NCBI GenBank assembly: GCA_905208975.1 | Contig: CAJLRE010000077.1 | Span: forward strand, 1 to 7,142 | From: an uncultured Collinsella sp. | GTDB taxonomy: Bacteria; Actinomycetota; Coriobacteriia; Coriobacteriales; Coriobacteriaceae | DNA: 7,142 bases | Reading direction: 5' to 3' | Shown: positions 1 through 6,997 of the stretch, in pieces | Layout: every line of letters begins with the position of its first letter | How positions within the stretch are numbered: position 1 is the first letter of the stretch | Program-made: the position numbers and the translations under genes | Notes under the pieces: generated by a model | The model's database searches: none | What the model was told of the DNA's origin: nothing | What the model saw: only the letters and a program-made list of their open reading frames with translations

Positions 1-4
1 AACA

Positions 5-27
5 GGAGGCCACTTAATGTGGCCTCC
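5..27 (-). terminator. Probable intrinsic terminator of the operon
   Basis: GGAGGCCAC (5-13) and GTGGCCTCC (19-27) form a perfect 9-bp stem with a five-base loop. It lies about 80 bases after the tsaB-rimI-tsaD stop codon at 109-111. On the minus strand the stem is followed by TGTT before the window ends, so the T tract is only partly visible. The stretch between stop codon and stem (28-108) holds no gene I can support. Confidence 0.65.
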
Positions 28-108
28 GTCGTGAGCAGGACTGTAGAGCAGGAAAGTTCATATGCGGCCGTTGGCGCCCGGGCAGCGCCGGGGATCGCAC
101 CTTTGCGG

Positions 109-2493
109 CTACAGCGTCATGTTTGGATCGGCGTCGACGTCGAACGGCGAGATTTCACCTCGGTCGAATTTACGGCGGGCGACCTCCGCGATCATGGCAG
201 CGTTATCGGTGCACGCCGAAAGCGGCGGTACCGTCACGCGGATCCCCTGACGCCCAAGCTTCTTGATCATCATCTCGCGCAGATGCGGATTAGCCGAGAC
301 GCCGCCGCCGATGCAGTATTCCTTGCATCCGGTGGCATGCAGGGCGTTTTTGGCCTTCTTGTACTGAACGTCAAAGACGGCTGCCTCAAACGAAGCCGCC
401 AGATCGGGCAGGTGAATCGTGCGCCCGGCCTTGGTCTCCTGCTCGATGTAGAGCGTCACGGCCGTTTTAAGACCCGAAAGCGAGAAACGATAGTCTCCCC
501 TGCTGTTAAGCGCGCGAGGAAAATCGATCGCCTTGGGGTTGCCCGTCTCGGCCAGCTTGGAGATGATGGGGCCACCGGGATAGCCCAGACCCAACGCCTT
601 GGCTACCTTGTCGAAGGCCTCGCCCACAGCATCGTCGAGTGTCTCACCAAGCACCTCGTAGTCGCCCCATGCCTTCACGTGCACGAGCATGGTATGACCG
701 CCCGAGACGAGCGTGAAGATAAACGGCGGCCTGAGATCGGGCTGCGCCAGCAGATTGGCGAACAGATGGCCCTCCAGATGGTTGACGCACACGAGCGGTT
801 TACCGGCGGCATAGGCAAAGCCCTTGGCGAAGGCGACGCCCACTACCAGAGCACCCACCAGGCCCGGACCCTGTGTCACGCCAACAGCGGCGAGTTCGCT
901 CGGCGCGATGGCTCCGCCCTCAAGACCAAGCGATGCTGCGGCATCCTCGAGCGCCGCATCCACGACACTCACAATCACCTCAACGTGTTTGCGCGAGGCG
1001 ATCTCGGGCACCACGCCGCCAAAGCGGGCGTGAAAATCAATCTGTGTCGACACCTGGTTGGCCAGCATATTGCCATCCGCATCGATAATCGCCACGGCCG
1101 TCTCGTCGCAGGAGCTCTCGATAGCGAGCACTAGGCGGCGGCGCTCAATTTCGGCACGCTCCCCCTCGGAGCGCCCAGGCGCAGGCAGCGGCCATACGCG
1201 CTGCTCTGCCGCCGTCGGCTCGGGCGAGGCGTTATCGACCGGAAGCACGAGGGGAAGTGGGGCCGTCATGACGATGGCGTCCTTGCCGGCACCATAATAG
1301 CCGCGGCGCCATCCTGCCTCGGTAAAGCCCAGAGCGTTATAAAGCGCGATCGCTCCCTTGTTGTCGTCCTCGACCTCGAGCGAAGCCGTGGTGCAGCCGA
1401 GCATCTGGGCATCATAGCTCACATGCGACAGCAGCTTGCGGGCAATGCCCTCACGGCGATGTGCCGGGTCGACGGCGACATCCAGAATCTGCACATCACC
1501 GTCCACGACCATACCGCCGGCAAGGCCCAGCAGCTTGCCGTCGTCGTGTGCCACCCACCAACTACGCGGCGCAGCGACGTCCTCGCCCAGTTCGGACAGG
1601 AACATGCCCGGCGTCCACGCCTCGTGTCCGGCACCTTCAAAGCAGGCAGCCTCTAGCGCGCTCGCGCCCTCGGCATCCGCCGCGCCCATGGGACGGAACT
1701 GCAGATGACGACCGGCGAGCTCATCGGCAACGCCCGTAATTTCGCTCTGTGCACTCTCAGCAAGACCAAGACGCTTGCGCTCGTTTTCCTCGGCATCCGA
1801 AAGGCGCGTGTAAATCGGCAGGACGCGAGCCGGATCGCCGTCACCCGCAGCGTGCGCGAGCAGCAAGCCCTCGCCCGAAGGCCACCACAGGTCTCGCTCC
1901 ACGCAGCGGGCGGTCTCGTCCTCACCCAGCAGCTTGCCATAGCGCACGAGACCGTCACCGGTCAGCTGAACCTGATCCCAGTCCGCTGCTCGGCGCCACT
2001 CATCGAGCGCCACGGCGGCCTTGACCACGTGTTCGCGCTCAAATTGACGCTCGGGTCCCTCATCGACCAGCATATACAGCGCCGGATATACCTCGCCGCG
2101 CATAGCATCGGCCAAGATACCAAGCTTGCCGCGCACGCCAGCCTTCCACGCCGTCCAAGCGCAAGCATCGAGCGTCGACACGCCCAGTAGCGGAACATTG
2201 GCACCACGCGCGAGGCCCTTGGCAGTGGAGATGCCGATGCGCACGCCCGTAAACGACCCCGGGCCGCGGCCGACCACGTAGCAACCAACATCGCTGCGAT
2301 CCAGACCGGCTTGAGCCAGCACGCCATCAACGGTATTCACGAGCTCAACGTTGGCGTGACGGCGACACATGTGATCGCCACTCACGAGCTTCGTCTCGCC
2401 CGTCTGCCCATCAATCCATCTTGCCGCGCAGGCAAGCATGTCGGTCGAGGTATCGAGCGCCACCACCAGCGCGTTGTCGTTATGCAAGCTCAT
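109..2493 (-). CDS. tsaD: TsaB-RimI-TsaD triple fusion: t6A37 tRNA threonylcarbamoyltransferase subunits joined to the S18 alanine N-acetyltransferase
   Basis: One 794-residue reading frame joins three normally separate proteins. Residues about 8-240 are TsaB (YeaZ), the TsaD partner, with GRGPGSFTGVRIG from residue 75. Residues about 263-411 are a RimI-type GNAT acetyltransferase, with the acetyl-CoA loop HRREGIA at 345-351 and the RimI-like end YYGAGKDAIVM near 399-409. After a Pro/Ala/Glu-rich linker (about 412-452), residues 453-794 are TsaD (Kae1/Gcp), which transfers threonylcarbamoyl to A37 of ANN-decoding tRNAs. TsaD metal ligands are present: His572 and His576 in NHLEGH and Asp763 in CTDNAAM; the nucleotide-site motifs SGGHT and GGGVSAN are also there. 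No stop or frameshift interrupts the joins. I chose ATG at 2493, which overlaps the tsaE end by 14 bases, over an in-frame TTG at 2511; an AAGG lies 9 bases upstream. Last gene of the operon, next to its ATPase partner TsaE. Domain identities are secure; that the protein stays uncleaved is inference. Confidence 0.95.
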   Translation of the reverse strand: MSLHNDNALVVALDTSTDMLACAARWIDGQTGETKLVSGDHMCRRHANVELVNTVDGVLAQAGLDRSDVGCYVVGRGPGSFTGVRIGISTAKGLARGANVPLLGVSTLDACAWTAWKAGVRGKLGILADAMRGEVYPALYMLVDEGPERQFEREHVVKAAVALDEWRRAADWDQVQLTGDGLVRYGKLLGEDETARCVERDLWWPSGEGLLLAHAAGDGDPARVLPIYTRLSDAEENERKRLGLAESAQSEITGVADELAGRHLQFRPMGAADAEGASALEAACFEGAGHEAWTPGMFLSELGEDVAAPRSWWVAHDDGKLLGLAGGMVVDGDVQILDVAVDPAHRREGIARKLLSHVSYDAQMLGCTTASLEVEDDNKGAIALYNALGFTEAGWRRGYYGAGKDAIVMTAPLPLVLPVDNASPEPTAAEQRVWPLPAPGRSEGERAEIERRRLVLAIESSCDETAVAIIDADGNMLANQVSTQIDFHARFGGVVPEIASRKHVEVIVSVVDAALEDAAASLGLEGGAIAPSELAAVGVTQGPGLVGALVVGVAFAKGFAYAAGKPLVCVNHLEGHLFANLLAQPDLRPPFIFTLVSGGHTMLVHVKAWGDYEVLGETLDDAVGEAFDKVAKALGLGYPGGPIISKLAETGNPKAIDFPRALNSRGDYRFSLSGLKTAVTLYIEQETKAGRTIHLPDLAASFEAAVFDVQYKKAKNALHATGCKEYCIGGGVSANPHLREMMIKKLGRQGIRVTVPPLSACTDNAAMIAEVARRKFDRGEISPFDVDADPNMTL

Positions 2494-2986
2494 CTTGTAC
2501 AGCCTTATCAATCAAATGGGAAAGCTCCATTGCGCGGTCACCGTGCGCCTCGAGCGTTATCGTTCGCACATCGCTGTCGCCCTCATCACGCTTGAGCGTC
2601 ACCGAAAGATACTCATCCGTCAGCTCGTCTTGGAATTGTTCGCCCCATTCCAGCAGGCAAGCACCCTCATAGCCCAGCACATCGAAAATGCCCGTATCCT
2701 CGAGCTCGTAGGCATGCTCCAGGCGGTATAGATCAAAGTGAAACAGCGGAATACGACCTTGATCGTGAACGGCCATGAGCGCAAACGTAGGGCTCGTAAC
2801 CATATGCCCATCGCCCAGCCCGCGCGAGACGCCCTTGGTAAAGTGAGTTTTGCCCACTCCCAGGCCACCGGTCAGGATAAGCACATCGCCGTCCTCAAGG
2901 CACGGTGCAATTAGCTCGCCAAAGTACTCCGTATCGGCAGCGCAAGTCGTTTTGTAAGTACCTACCCCCAGGCGCTCCAGGGACAT
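2480..2986 (-). CDS. tsaE: TsaE, P-loop ATPase of the t6A37 tRNA modification complex
   Basis: This 168-residue protein matches the usual TsaE (YjeE) length of about 150-170. TsaE binds and hydrolyses ATP and is needed for turnover of the bacterial TsaB-TsaD complex that makes t6A at A37 of tRNA. Visible motifs are the Walker A GGLGVGKT (residues 40-47), SPTFALM at 65-71 (switch region), HFDLYRLE at 83-90 and LLEWGEQF at 111-118, which matches the conserved LxEW segment of the family. The Walker A begins GG where many homologues have GD. The ATG at 2986 has a strong ribosome site AAGGAG at 2993-2998, five bases away. It begins 12 bases after the glycosylase stop codon, and its 3' end overlaps the tsaB-rimI-tsaD start, which suggests coupled synthesis of the partners. 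Confidence 0.96.
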   Translation of the reverse strand: MSLERLGVGTYKTTCAADTEYFGELIAPCLEDGDVLILTGGLGVGKTHFTKGVSRGLGDGHMVTSPTFALMAVHDQGRIPLFHFDLYRLEHAYELEDTGIFDVLGYEGACLLEWGEQFQDELTDEYLSVTLKRDEGDSDVRTITLEAHGDRAMELSHLIDKAVQDELA

Positions 2987-2998
2987 ATATGCTCCTTA

Positions 2999-3619
2999 TT
3001 ATTCCGAGGCGTCCTCTGGCGCGGGATGTCGCTCCAGATAGTCGCCCAGCATCTTAAAGTCTTCCTCCAGCAGCTCCTGCCACGCCGGATTGCGCAGCGC
3101 TGCTGCCGGATGGAACGTGGGCATTACCACAAAATGCCCCATCTGGTGGAACCTGCCGCGCAGCTTAGTAATGCCAATCTCGGTCTTGAGCACAAAGTGC
3201 GTCGCGGGGTTGCCGAGCGTCACAATAATATCGGGCCAGATGCTTCGAATCTGCTCACGCAAAAACGGCGAGCAAGCCAGCACTTCCTCGGGACGCGGAT
3301 TGCGGTTTCCCGGCGGGCGGCACTTAAGCACGTTGGCAATGTAGACGTCTTCGCGTTTGAGCCCCGCCAGCGACAAAATGCCGTTGAGGTCCTCGCCTGC
3401 CGCCCCCACAAAGGGCTCGCCCTGCAAATCCTCATTGCGGCCCGGCGCCTCGCCAATAAACATCACGCGAGCGTGGGGGTTTCCCACGCCAAACACGATG
3501 TTATGGCGCGACTGGTAGAGCTGGCAGAGGTGACAATCGCCCAGAACGGCCTCAATTTCCTCGAGTGCGACCTCACGTGGCGCCTGATGGGTATGGCCGG
3601 GAATGTGCATGACGCCCAT
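2999..3619 (-). CDS. udg: Family 4 uracil-DNA glycosylase (4Fe-4S)
   Basis: This 206-residue enzyme removes uracil from DNA, the first step of base excision repair of deaminated cytosine. It belongs to the iron-sulfur family 4 of the UDG superfamily, not the Ung family. Four cysteines are placed as expected for a 4Fe-4S cluster: Cys29 and Cys32 (CHLC), Cys100 (KCRPPGNR) and Cys116 (ACSPF). The active-site motif GEAPGRNED starts at residue 56, and the second motif TFHPAAALRNP at 168-178 carries the conserved His170. FVGAAGEDLN (70-79) follows motif 1, as in family members. The ATG at 3619 is preceded by AGGAG with a five-base spacer; this site overlaps the alr stop codon, and the gap to alr is 8 bases. 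It is functionally unrelated to its neighbours and looks like an insertion into a cell-wall/t6A operon. Confidence 0.95.
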   Translation of the reverse strand: MGVMHIPGHTHQAPREVALEEIEAVLGDCHLCQLYQSRHNIVFGVGNPHARVMFIGEAPGRNEDLQGEPFVGAAGEDLNGILSLAGLKREDVYIANVLKCRPPGNRNPRPEEVLACSPFLREQIRSIWPDIIVTLGNPATHFVLKTEIGITKLRGRFHQMGHFVVMPTFHPAAALRNPAWQELLEEDFKMLGDYLERHPAPEDASE

Positions 3620-3627
3620 GGCGACTC

Positions 3628-4773
3628 CTACACGTAGACCTTGTCGAGGCGCATGCCAAAGCCGCAGGCGACCTCGTAGTTAATCGTGCCGCGCAGTCGG
3701 GCCATCTCGTCCATAGTGATCTCGGCATCGCCATCGCGGCCGACAATAATCATCTCGTCACCATATTCGGCCTCGGGAATCTCGTGTGCCGGGTTGGACT
3801 GAATGGCGACCATAAACTGGTCCATGCAGATATTGCCAACCTGATGCACGCGCTCGCCGCGATACAGCACATCCATACGATTGGAAAGCGTACGCGATAG
3901 GCCATCGGCATAACCGATCGGCAGCGTGCAGATCTGAACGCGCGTACGCGGTACGCGGTAGGTAAAACCGTAGCCCACGCCCTCGCCCATCGCAGGATGC
4001 GCCACGCGCGTCACACGCGCGTGGACGCTCATGACGGGATCAAGCTGCATCACGCGACCACTCAGCTCACATGGCTGCAGACCATACAAACCGATGCCGG
4101 CACGAATCATGTCAAAGTGCATTGAAGAATCGAGCATCGAGGACGGCGTATTGGCACAATGCACGATACCGCATTCAAAACCTGCGTCCTTAATGGCCTG
4201 AACGGCCTCGGTAAAACGCTGGCACTGCAGCTTGTAGTCCCAACCCGAAGGTTCATCGGCCGTGGCAAAGTGCGTAAATACGCCGTCGCACTGGATGCCG
4301 CGATGGAAACTGATGCCGCGTACAAAGTCGAGCACCTGTGTGTAGTGAACACCGATACGATTCATGCCCGTCTCGATGGCAAGATGGTACTTGCCCACCT
4401 TGCCCGCCGCGACGGCGCATTCGCCATACGCAAGAGCAAAATCGGACGTATAGACCGAGGGCATGATATCGAATTCGAGCAATGCAGGAATAGCCTCGAT
4501 AGGCGGCTCACTTAGAATCAGGACGGGCTTAGTAATCCCGCCCTGACGGAGCCCAACGCCCTCGTTAACCGTCGCCACGGCAAACATGTCGGCACCGGCC
4601 GAATACATGATCTTGGCACACTCAACAGCTCCATGACCATAAGCATCGGCCTTGACCACGCAGCACAGGCGCTGACGCGGATTCAACAAGTTCTTATAGG
4701 CCCTCGTGTTGCGACGGAGCGCCCCGCGGTCGATCTCGACCCAGGACCAGCGCGTCAAATCGGCTTTATTCAT
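3628..4773 (-). CDS. alr: Alanine racemase (PLP-dependent)
   Basis: This 381-residue cytoplasmic enzyme interconverts L- and D-alanine and supplies D-Ala for peptidoglycan. It shows the full fold-type III racemase pattern: the PLP lysine Lys41 in VVKADAYGHGA near the N terminus, ETGMNRIG at 134-141, HCANTPSS near 205-212, IRAGIGLYG at 223-231, the catalytic tyrosine Tyr268 in GVGYGFTY, PIGYADGLSR at 285-294, and GNICMDQFM at 313-321 with Met317 of the substrate entry region. The end INYEVACGFGMRLDKVYV is a slightly divergent form of the usual C-terminal motif. Its ATG lies only two bases after the nnr stop codon. I see no strong Shine-Dalgarno sequence there, so translation probably depends on re-initiation from nnr. 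Length is normal and no key residue is missing. Confidence 0.97.
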   Translation of the reverse strand: MNKADLTRWSWVEIDRGALRRNTRAYKNLLNPRQRLCCVVKADAYGHGAVECAKIMYSAGADMFAVATVNEGVGLRQGGITKPVLILSEPPIEAIPALLEFDIMPSVYTSDFALAYGECAVAAGKVGKYHLAIETGMNRIGVHYTQVLDFVRGISFHRGIQCDGVFTHFATADEPSGWDYKLQCQRFTEAVQAIKDAGFECGIVHCANTPSSMLDSSMHFDMIRAGIGLYGLQPCELSGRVMQLDPVMSVHARVTRVAHPAMGEGVGYGFTYRVPRTRVQICTLPIGYADGLSRTLSNRMDVLYRGERVHQVGNICMDQFMVAIQSNPAHEIPEAEYGDEMIIVGRDGDAEITMDEMARLRGTINYEVACGFGMRLDKVYV

Positions 4774-4775
4774 GA

Positions 4776-6392
4776 TTAGTCATCCGACCCTTCGTCCATG
4801 ATTCCCAGATCTTCGAGCGCATCCTTTGCCGCCAGCTCCATGGCAGGACCGATCAAGTCGATAAGATCGGTCGCGATGACGCTCTTCTCACCATACTCCG
4901 TCGCCGCGGCAAAACCGGCGTAGCTGTGAAGTGCGACGGCGTACGAATACAGCAACTCCCAACGATCCATCTCGTCGCGCATGGTGGCAAGCGTGCCGGC
5001 CAAAATACCCGCGAGAACATCACCCGAACCGGCAGTTGCCAGAGAAGCCGGACCCGAGAGCGGCAGCAGCACACGCTCAACGCCACAGATAGCCGTCGTC
5101 GGCCCCTTGGCAATGACCACCAGATTGTCGGAGCCTGCAGCCCAGACAACCTTCTGCGCGGCCGCAATCGCGGTACCAAGGTCGTTCACCTCGTCACCGG
5201 CAACCAGGCGCGAAAGCTCACGATAGTGCGGCGTCATAACCAACGGCTGCTCGCGGCGATACATCTCGGGGTTACTATCAATACCGTCAATGGCAATCTT
5301 AGCAAGGCAGTTGAGTGCATCGGCGTCCAAAATTAGCGGTACATCAAGCTCGAGCAAGCCCGAAACCACCTGCATAGCGCCGGCAGACGTCGTCATACCG
5401 GGACCGCACAGCACGCAGCTGTACTTCTTTGCGATCTCGCACACCGTCATGCGCGCAGCGGCGCCAAAGGAGCCGCGGGAATCAGACGGAATAGCAAAGA
5501 CCGGAATCGAAGGAAGTGCCATGCGAATGAGATTGGCGCAGGCGTCAGGAGCCGCGACTGCCACGTAACCAGCACCCGCGCGAGCTGCAGACTTGGCCGC
5601 CATAATGGCAGCACCAGGATATTGCGCAGATCCGGCGACAATAAGCACGGAGCCACGGGAATACTTATCGATATTCGATGGTAGCGGAGCAAAGTAATCA
5701 ACTAAGTCACCGGGCTCGACAATCTCGGCGGCGTGGTCGACATCATCGATGACCTCGTCAAGACGGTCGTAAAGATTGCCGCAGATCAAATCGCCAGCAT
5801 ACTCAGGACCATCAGCGCTATACAGACCAATCTTGGGCGCAATCATCGTCACCGTGCGCTCGGCACGAATGCAGTCGTCATCAACAACGCCCGTCTCTGC
5901 ATTCAGGCCCGAGGGGACATCAATGGATACGACACAATCGGCGCATTCATTGACCGTAGGAATCCAAATGGAGAACGGCGCACGCAGATTCCCGTGGAAA
6001 CCGGTACCAAAAATGGCATCGACAACAACATCGGCCTTATCGATCAAAACCTCGAGTTCATCACGCGAGGGGCCGACGCAAACGTGCACATCGCGGCCGG
6101 CAGTACGACGAGCAACATGACGTGCCAGAGCAGCAGGAATCTCATCCGGTTCAACCGGAGAAACGATATCCACGTCCACACCCTTATGGCTCAGGATATC
6201 GGCGGCAACCCAACCGTCGCCGCCATTATTACCAAAACCGACCAAAACGAGAACCCGATCGGGATTGAGCTTCAAGACCTCGTTAGCGGCAAACTCACCC
6301 GCTAGCTCCATAAGCTCGGCCTTCGAAGTCCCTTCGCGTTCGATGATATCCTCGAGACGAACGACTTCTTCGGTACTCAAAACCGGTTTCAT
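4776..6392 (-). CDS. nnr: Bifunctional NAD(P)HX epimerase / ADP- or ATP-dependent NAD(P)HX dehydratase
   Basis: This 538-residue protein repairs hydrated NADH and NADPH. The N-terminal YjeF_N domain (about 1-220) epimerises R- and S-NAD(P)HX; it has GFGNNGGDGW at 52-61, DAIFGTGFHG at 125-134 and SIDVPSGLNAETG at 156-168. The C-terminal ribokinase-like domain (about 235-520) dehydrates S-NAD(P)HX. It has KYSRGSVLIVAGS at 243-255, GPGM at 330-333, LDADALN at 355-361, KGPTTAI at 429-435 and TAGSGDVLAGILAG at 453-466, whose Asp458 is the expected catalytic base. The usual TPHPGE motif reads TPHYRELSRL (387-396), a local oddity. The ATG follows the acpS stop codon with no gap; AGGAG lies five bases upstream, inside the end of acpS, so the two are translationally coupled. 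The Escherichia coli homologue has the same two-domain order. Confidence 0.96.
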   Translation of the reverse strand: MKPVLSTEEVVRLEDIIEREGTSKAELMELAGEFAANEVLKLNPDRVLVLVGFGNNGGDGWVAADILSHKGVDVDIVSPVEPDEIPAALARHVARRTAGRDVHVCVGPSRDELEVLIDKADVVVDAIFGTGFHGNLRAPFSIWIPTVNECADCVVSIDVPSGLNAETGVVDDDCIRAERTVTMIAPKIGLYSADGPEYAGDLICGNLYDRLDEVIDDVDHAAEIVEPGDLVDYFAPLPSNIDKYSRGSVLIVAGSAQYPGAAIMAAKSAARAGAGYVAVAAPDACANLIRMALPSIPVFAIPSDSRGSFGAAARMTVCEIAKKYSCVLCGPGMTTSAGAMQVVSGLLELDVPLILDADALNCLAKIAIDGIDSNPEMYRREQPLVMTPHYRELSRLVAGDEVNDLGTAIAAAQKVVWAAGSDNLVVIAKGPTTAICGVERVLLPLSGPASLATAGSGDVLAGILAGTLATMRDEMDRWELLYSYAVALHSYAGFAAATEYGEKSVIATDLIDLIGPAMELAAKDALEDLGIMDEGSDD

Positions 6393-6932
6393 CTATGCTC
6401 CTAGCGTATCTTGCGAAGCATCGCCCAGGTGCTCCGTCAATGCTGAATTCTGCAGCTGCTCGAGCTCATCTAATACAGAGCGAGCCTCTTTAAATGTCTG
6501 CGCAACGCGTTTCTTGGTGCTCACCTTTTCATCTTTTGGCTTAGGCCGAGCATCTTCGGTAATCGCGATGGCATTCGCAACGGCCAAGTCTCCCGTAAGC
6601 GTAATGGAAAGAGCGACCTCAACAACGCCCAGTTCTTGAGCGATCTCGAGAGCACGGCCCGAAAGCAGCGCCTTCGGTTTGCCGAGTTTATCACGCGTTA
6701 CCGAAACATCCTTGCGACCCACGCCTTGACTAAAACCCGTGCCGAGAGCTTTAAGCACCGCCTCGCGCGAAGCAAAGCGGCTCGCATAGTGAGCAGCGGG
6801 ACGCGATGATGCATCGCAATACGCACGCTCTTCTTCGGTAAACACACGCCGAGCAAACGACGGCGTCTTTTCAAGAATTGATTTCATGCGGGAAATCTCG
6901 ACGATATCAACGCCGATACCAGCTTCAGCCAT
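6393..6932 (-). CDS. acpS: Holo-[acyl-carrier-protein] synthase with C-terminal extension
   Basis: AcpS moves 4'-phosphopantetheine from coenzyme A to a serine of acyl carrier protein and so activates fatty acid synthesis. The 179-residue product starts AGIGVDIVEISRM and contains FTEEERAYC, then SRFASREAVLKALGTGF. Asp9, Glu57 and Lys61 match the family's metal-binding and catalytic residues. The core ends near residue 127. Where Bacillus AcpS reads roughly SITHT followed by Glu-Tyr-Ala, this one reads SITLTGDLAVA: the common His is Leu112 and the Tyr is Leu. Residues about 128-179 form a charged tail (KPKDEKVSTKKR, then a likely amphipathic helix with Leu/Val/Phe spacing), absent from the typical protein of about 120 residues. 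The start at 6932 is supported by GGAGGTG six bases upstream of the spacer AAC; the in-frame ATG at 6944 overlaps that site. First gene of the operon. Function is likely; the effect of the changes is unknown. Confidence 0.92.
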   Translation of the reverse strand: MAEAGIGVDIVEISRMKSILEKTPSFARRVFTEEERAYCDASSRPAAHYASRFASREAVLKALGTGFSQGVGRKDVSVTRDKLGKPKALLSGRALEIAQELGVVEVALSITLTGDLAVANAIAITEDARPKPKDEKVSTKKRVAQTFKEARSVLDELEQLQNSALTEHLGDASQDTLGA

Positions 6933-6935
6933 GTT

Positions 6936-6942
6936 CACCTCC
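6936..6942 (-). promoter_or_regulatory. Ribosome binding site of acpS
   Basis: GGAGGTG lies just before the ATG at 6930-6932, with GGAGG five bases from the start codon, near-ideal Shine-Dalgarno spacing. It sits inside the alternative longer frame that starts at 6944, so it favours the shorter protein beginning MAEAGIGVD, which also fits the family's N terminus. Confidence 0.8.
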
Positions 6943-6961
6943 ATATCGCACAGACTAAGTT

Positions 6962-6991
6962 ATTGTAGCCCGTTCACAGAAGATGCGACAA
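6962..6991 (-). promoter_or_regulatory. Candidate sigma-70-type promoter P1 for the acpS operon
   Basis: On the minus strand TTGTCG (6986-6991) and TACAAT (6962-6967) are separated by 18 bases. The -10 box differs from consensus at one position. Transcription would start near 6955 and give a leader of about 20 bases ending in the acpS ribosome site. The position after an upstream terminator and before a six-gene run without other gaps makes it the likely main operon promoter. It is predicted from sequence only. Confidence 0.6.
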
Positions 6992-6997
6992 ACGAGG

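Noticed and set aside
73..89. A GGCGC/GCGCC hairpin after the last stop codon, considered as a terminator.
   Set aside because: Only five base pairs and no T tract on either strand; the 9-bp stem at 5-27 is the better candidate.
19..1134. A 371-codon plus-strand open frame antisense to the TsaD part, with a GTG start and AGGAGG nine bases upstream.
   Set aside because: It lies opposite a clear TsaD coding sequence, its product shows no domain, and its apparent ribosome site and start are the arms of the terminator hairpin. In GC-rich genes long antisense frames are expected.
2494..2511. An upstream TTG start that would add six residues to the TsaB-RimI-TsaD fusion.
   Set aside because: The ATG at 2493 is a better start codon, and the extra residues are not part of the TsaB fold.
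3026..3637. A 203-codon plus-strand open frame opposite the uracil-DNA glycosylase.
   Set aside because: It is a shadow of the real gene's codon bias; no motif and no plausible context.
5733..6305. A 190-codon plus-strand open frame opposite the epimerase domain of nnr.
   Set aside because: No recognisable domain, and the minus-strand product has the family motifs throughout.
6933..6944. An upstream ATG that would lengthen AcpS by four residues.
   Set aside because: It overlaps the Shine-Dalgarno sequence of the ATG at 6932, which also matches the normal AcpS N terminus.
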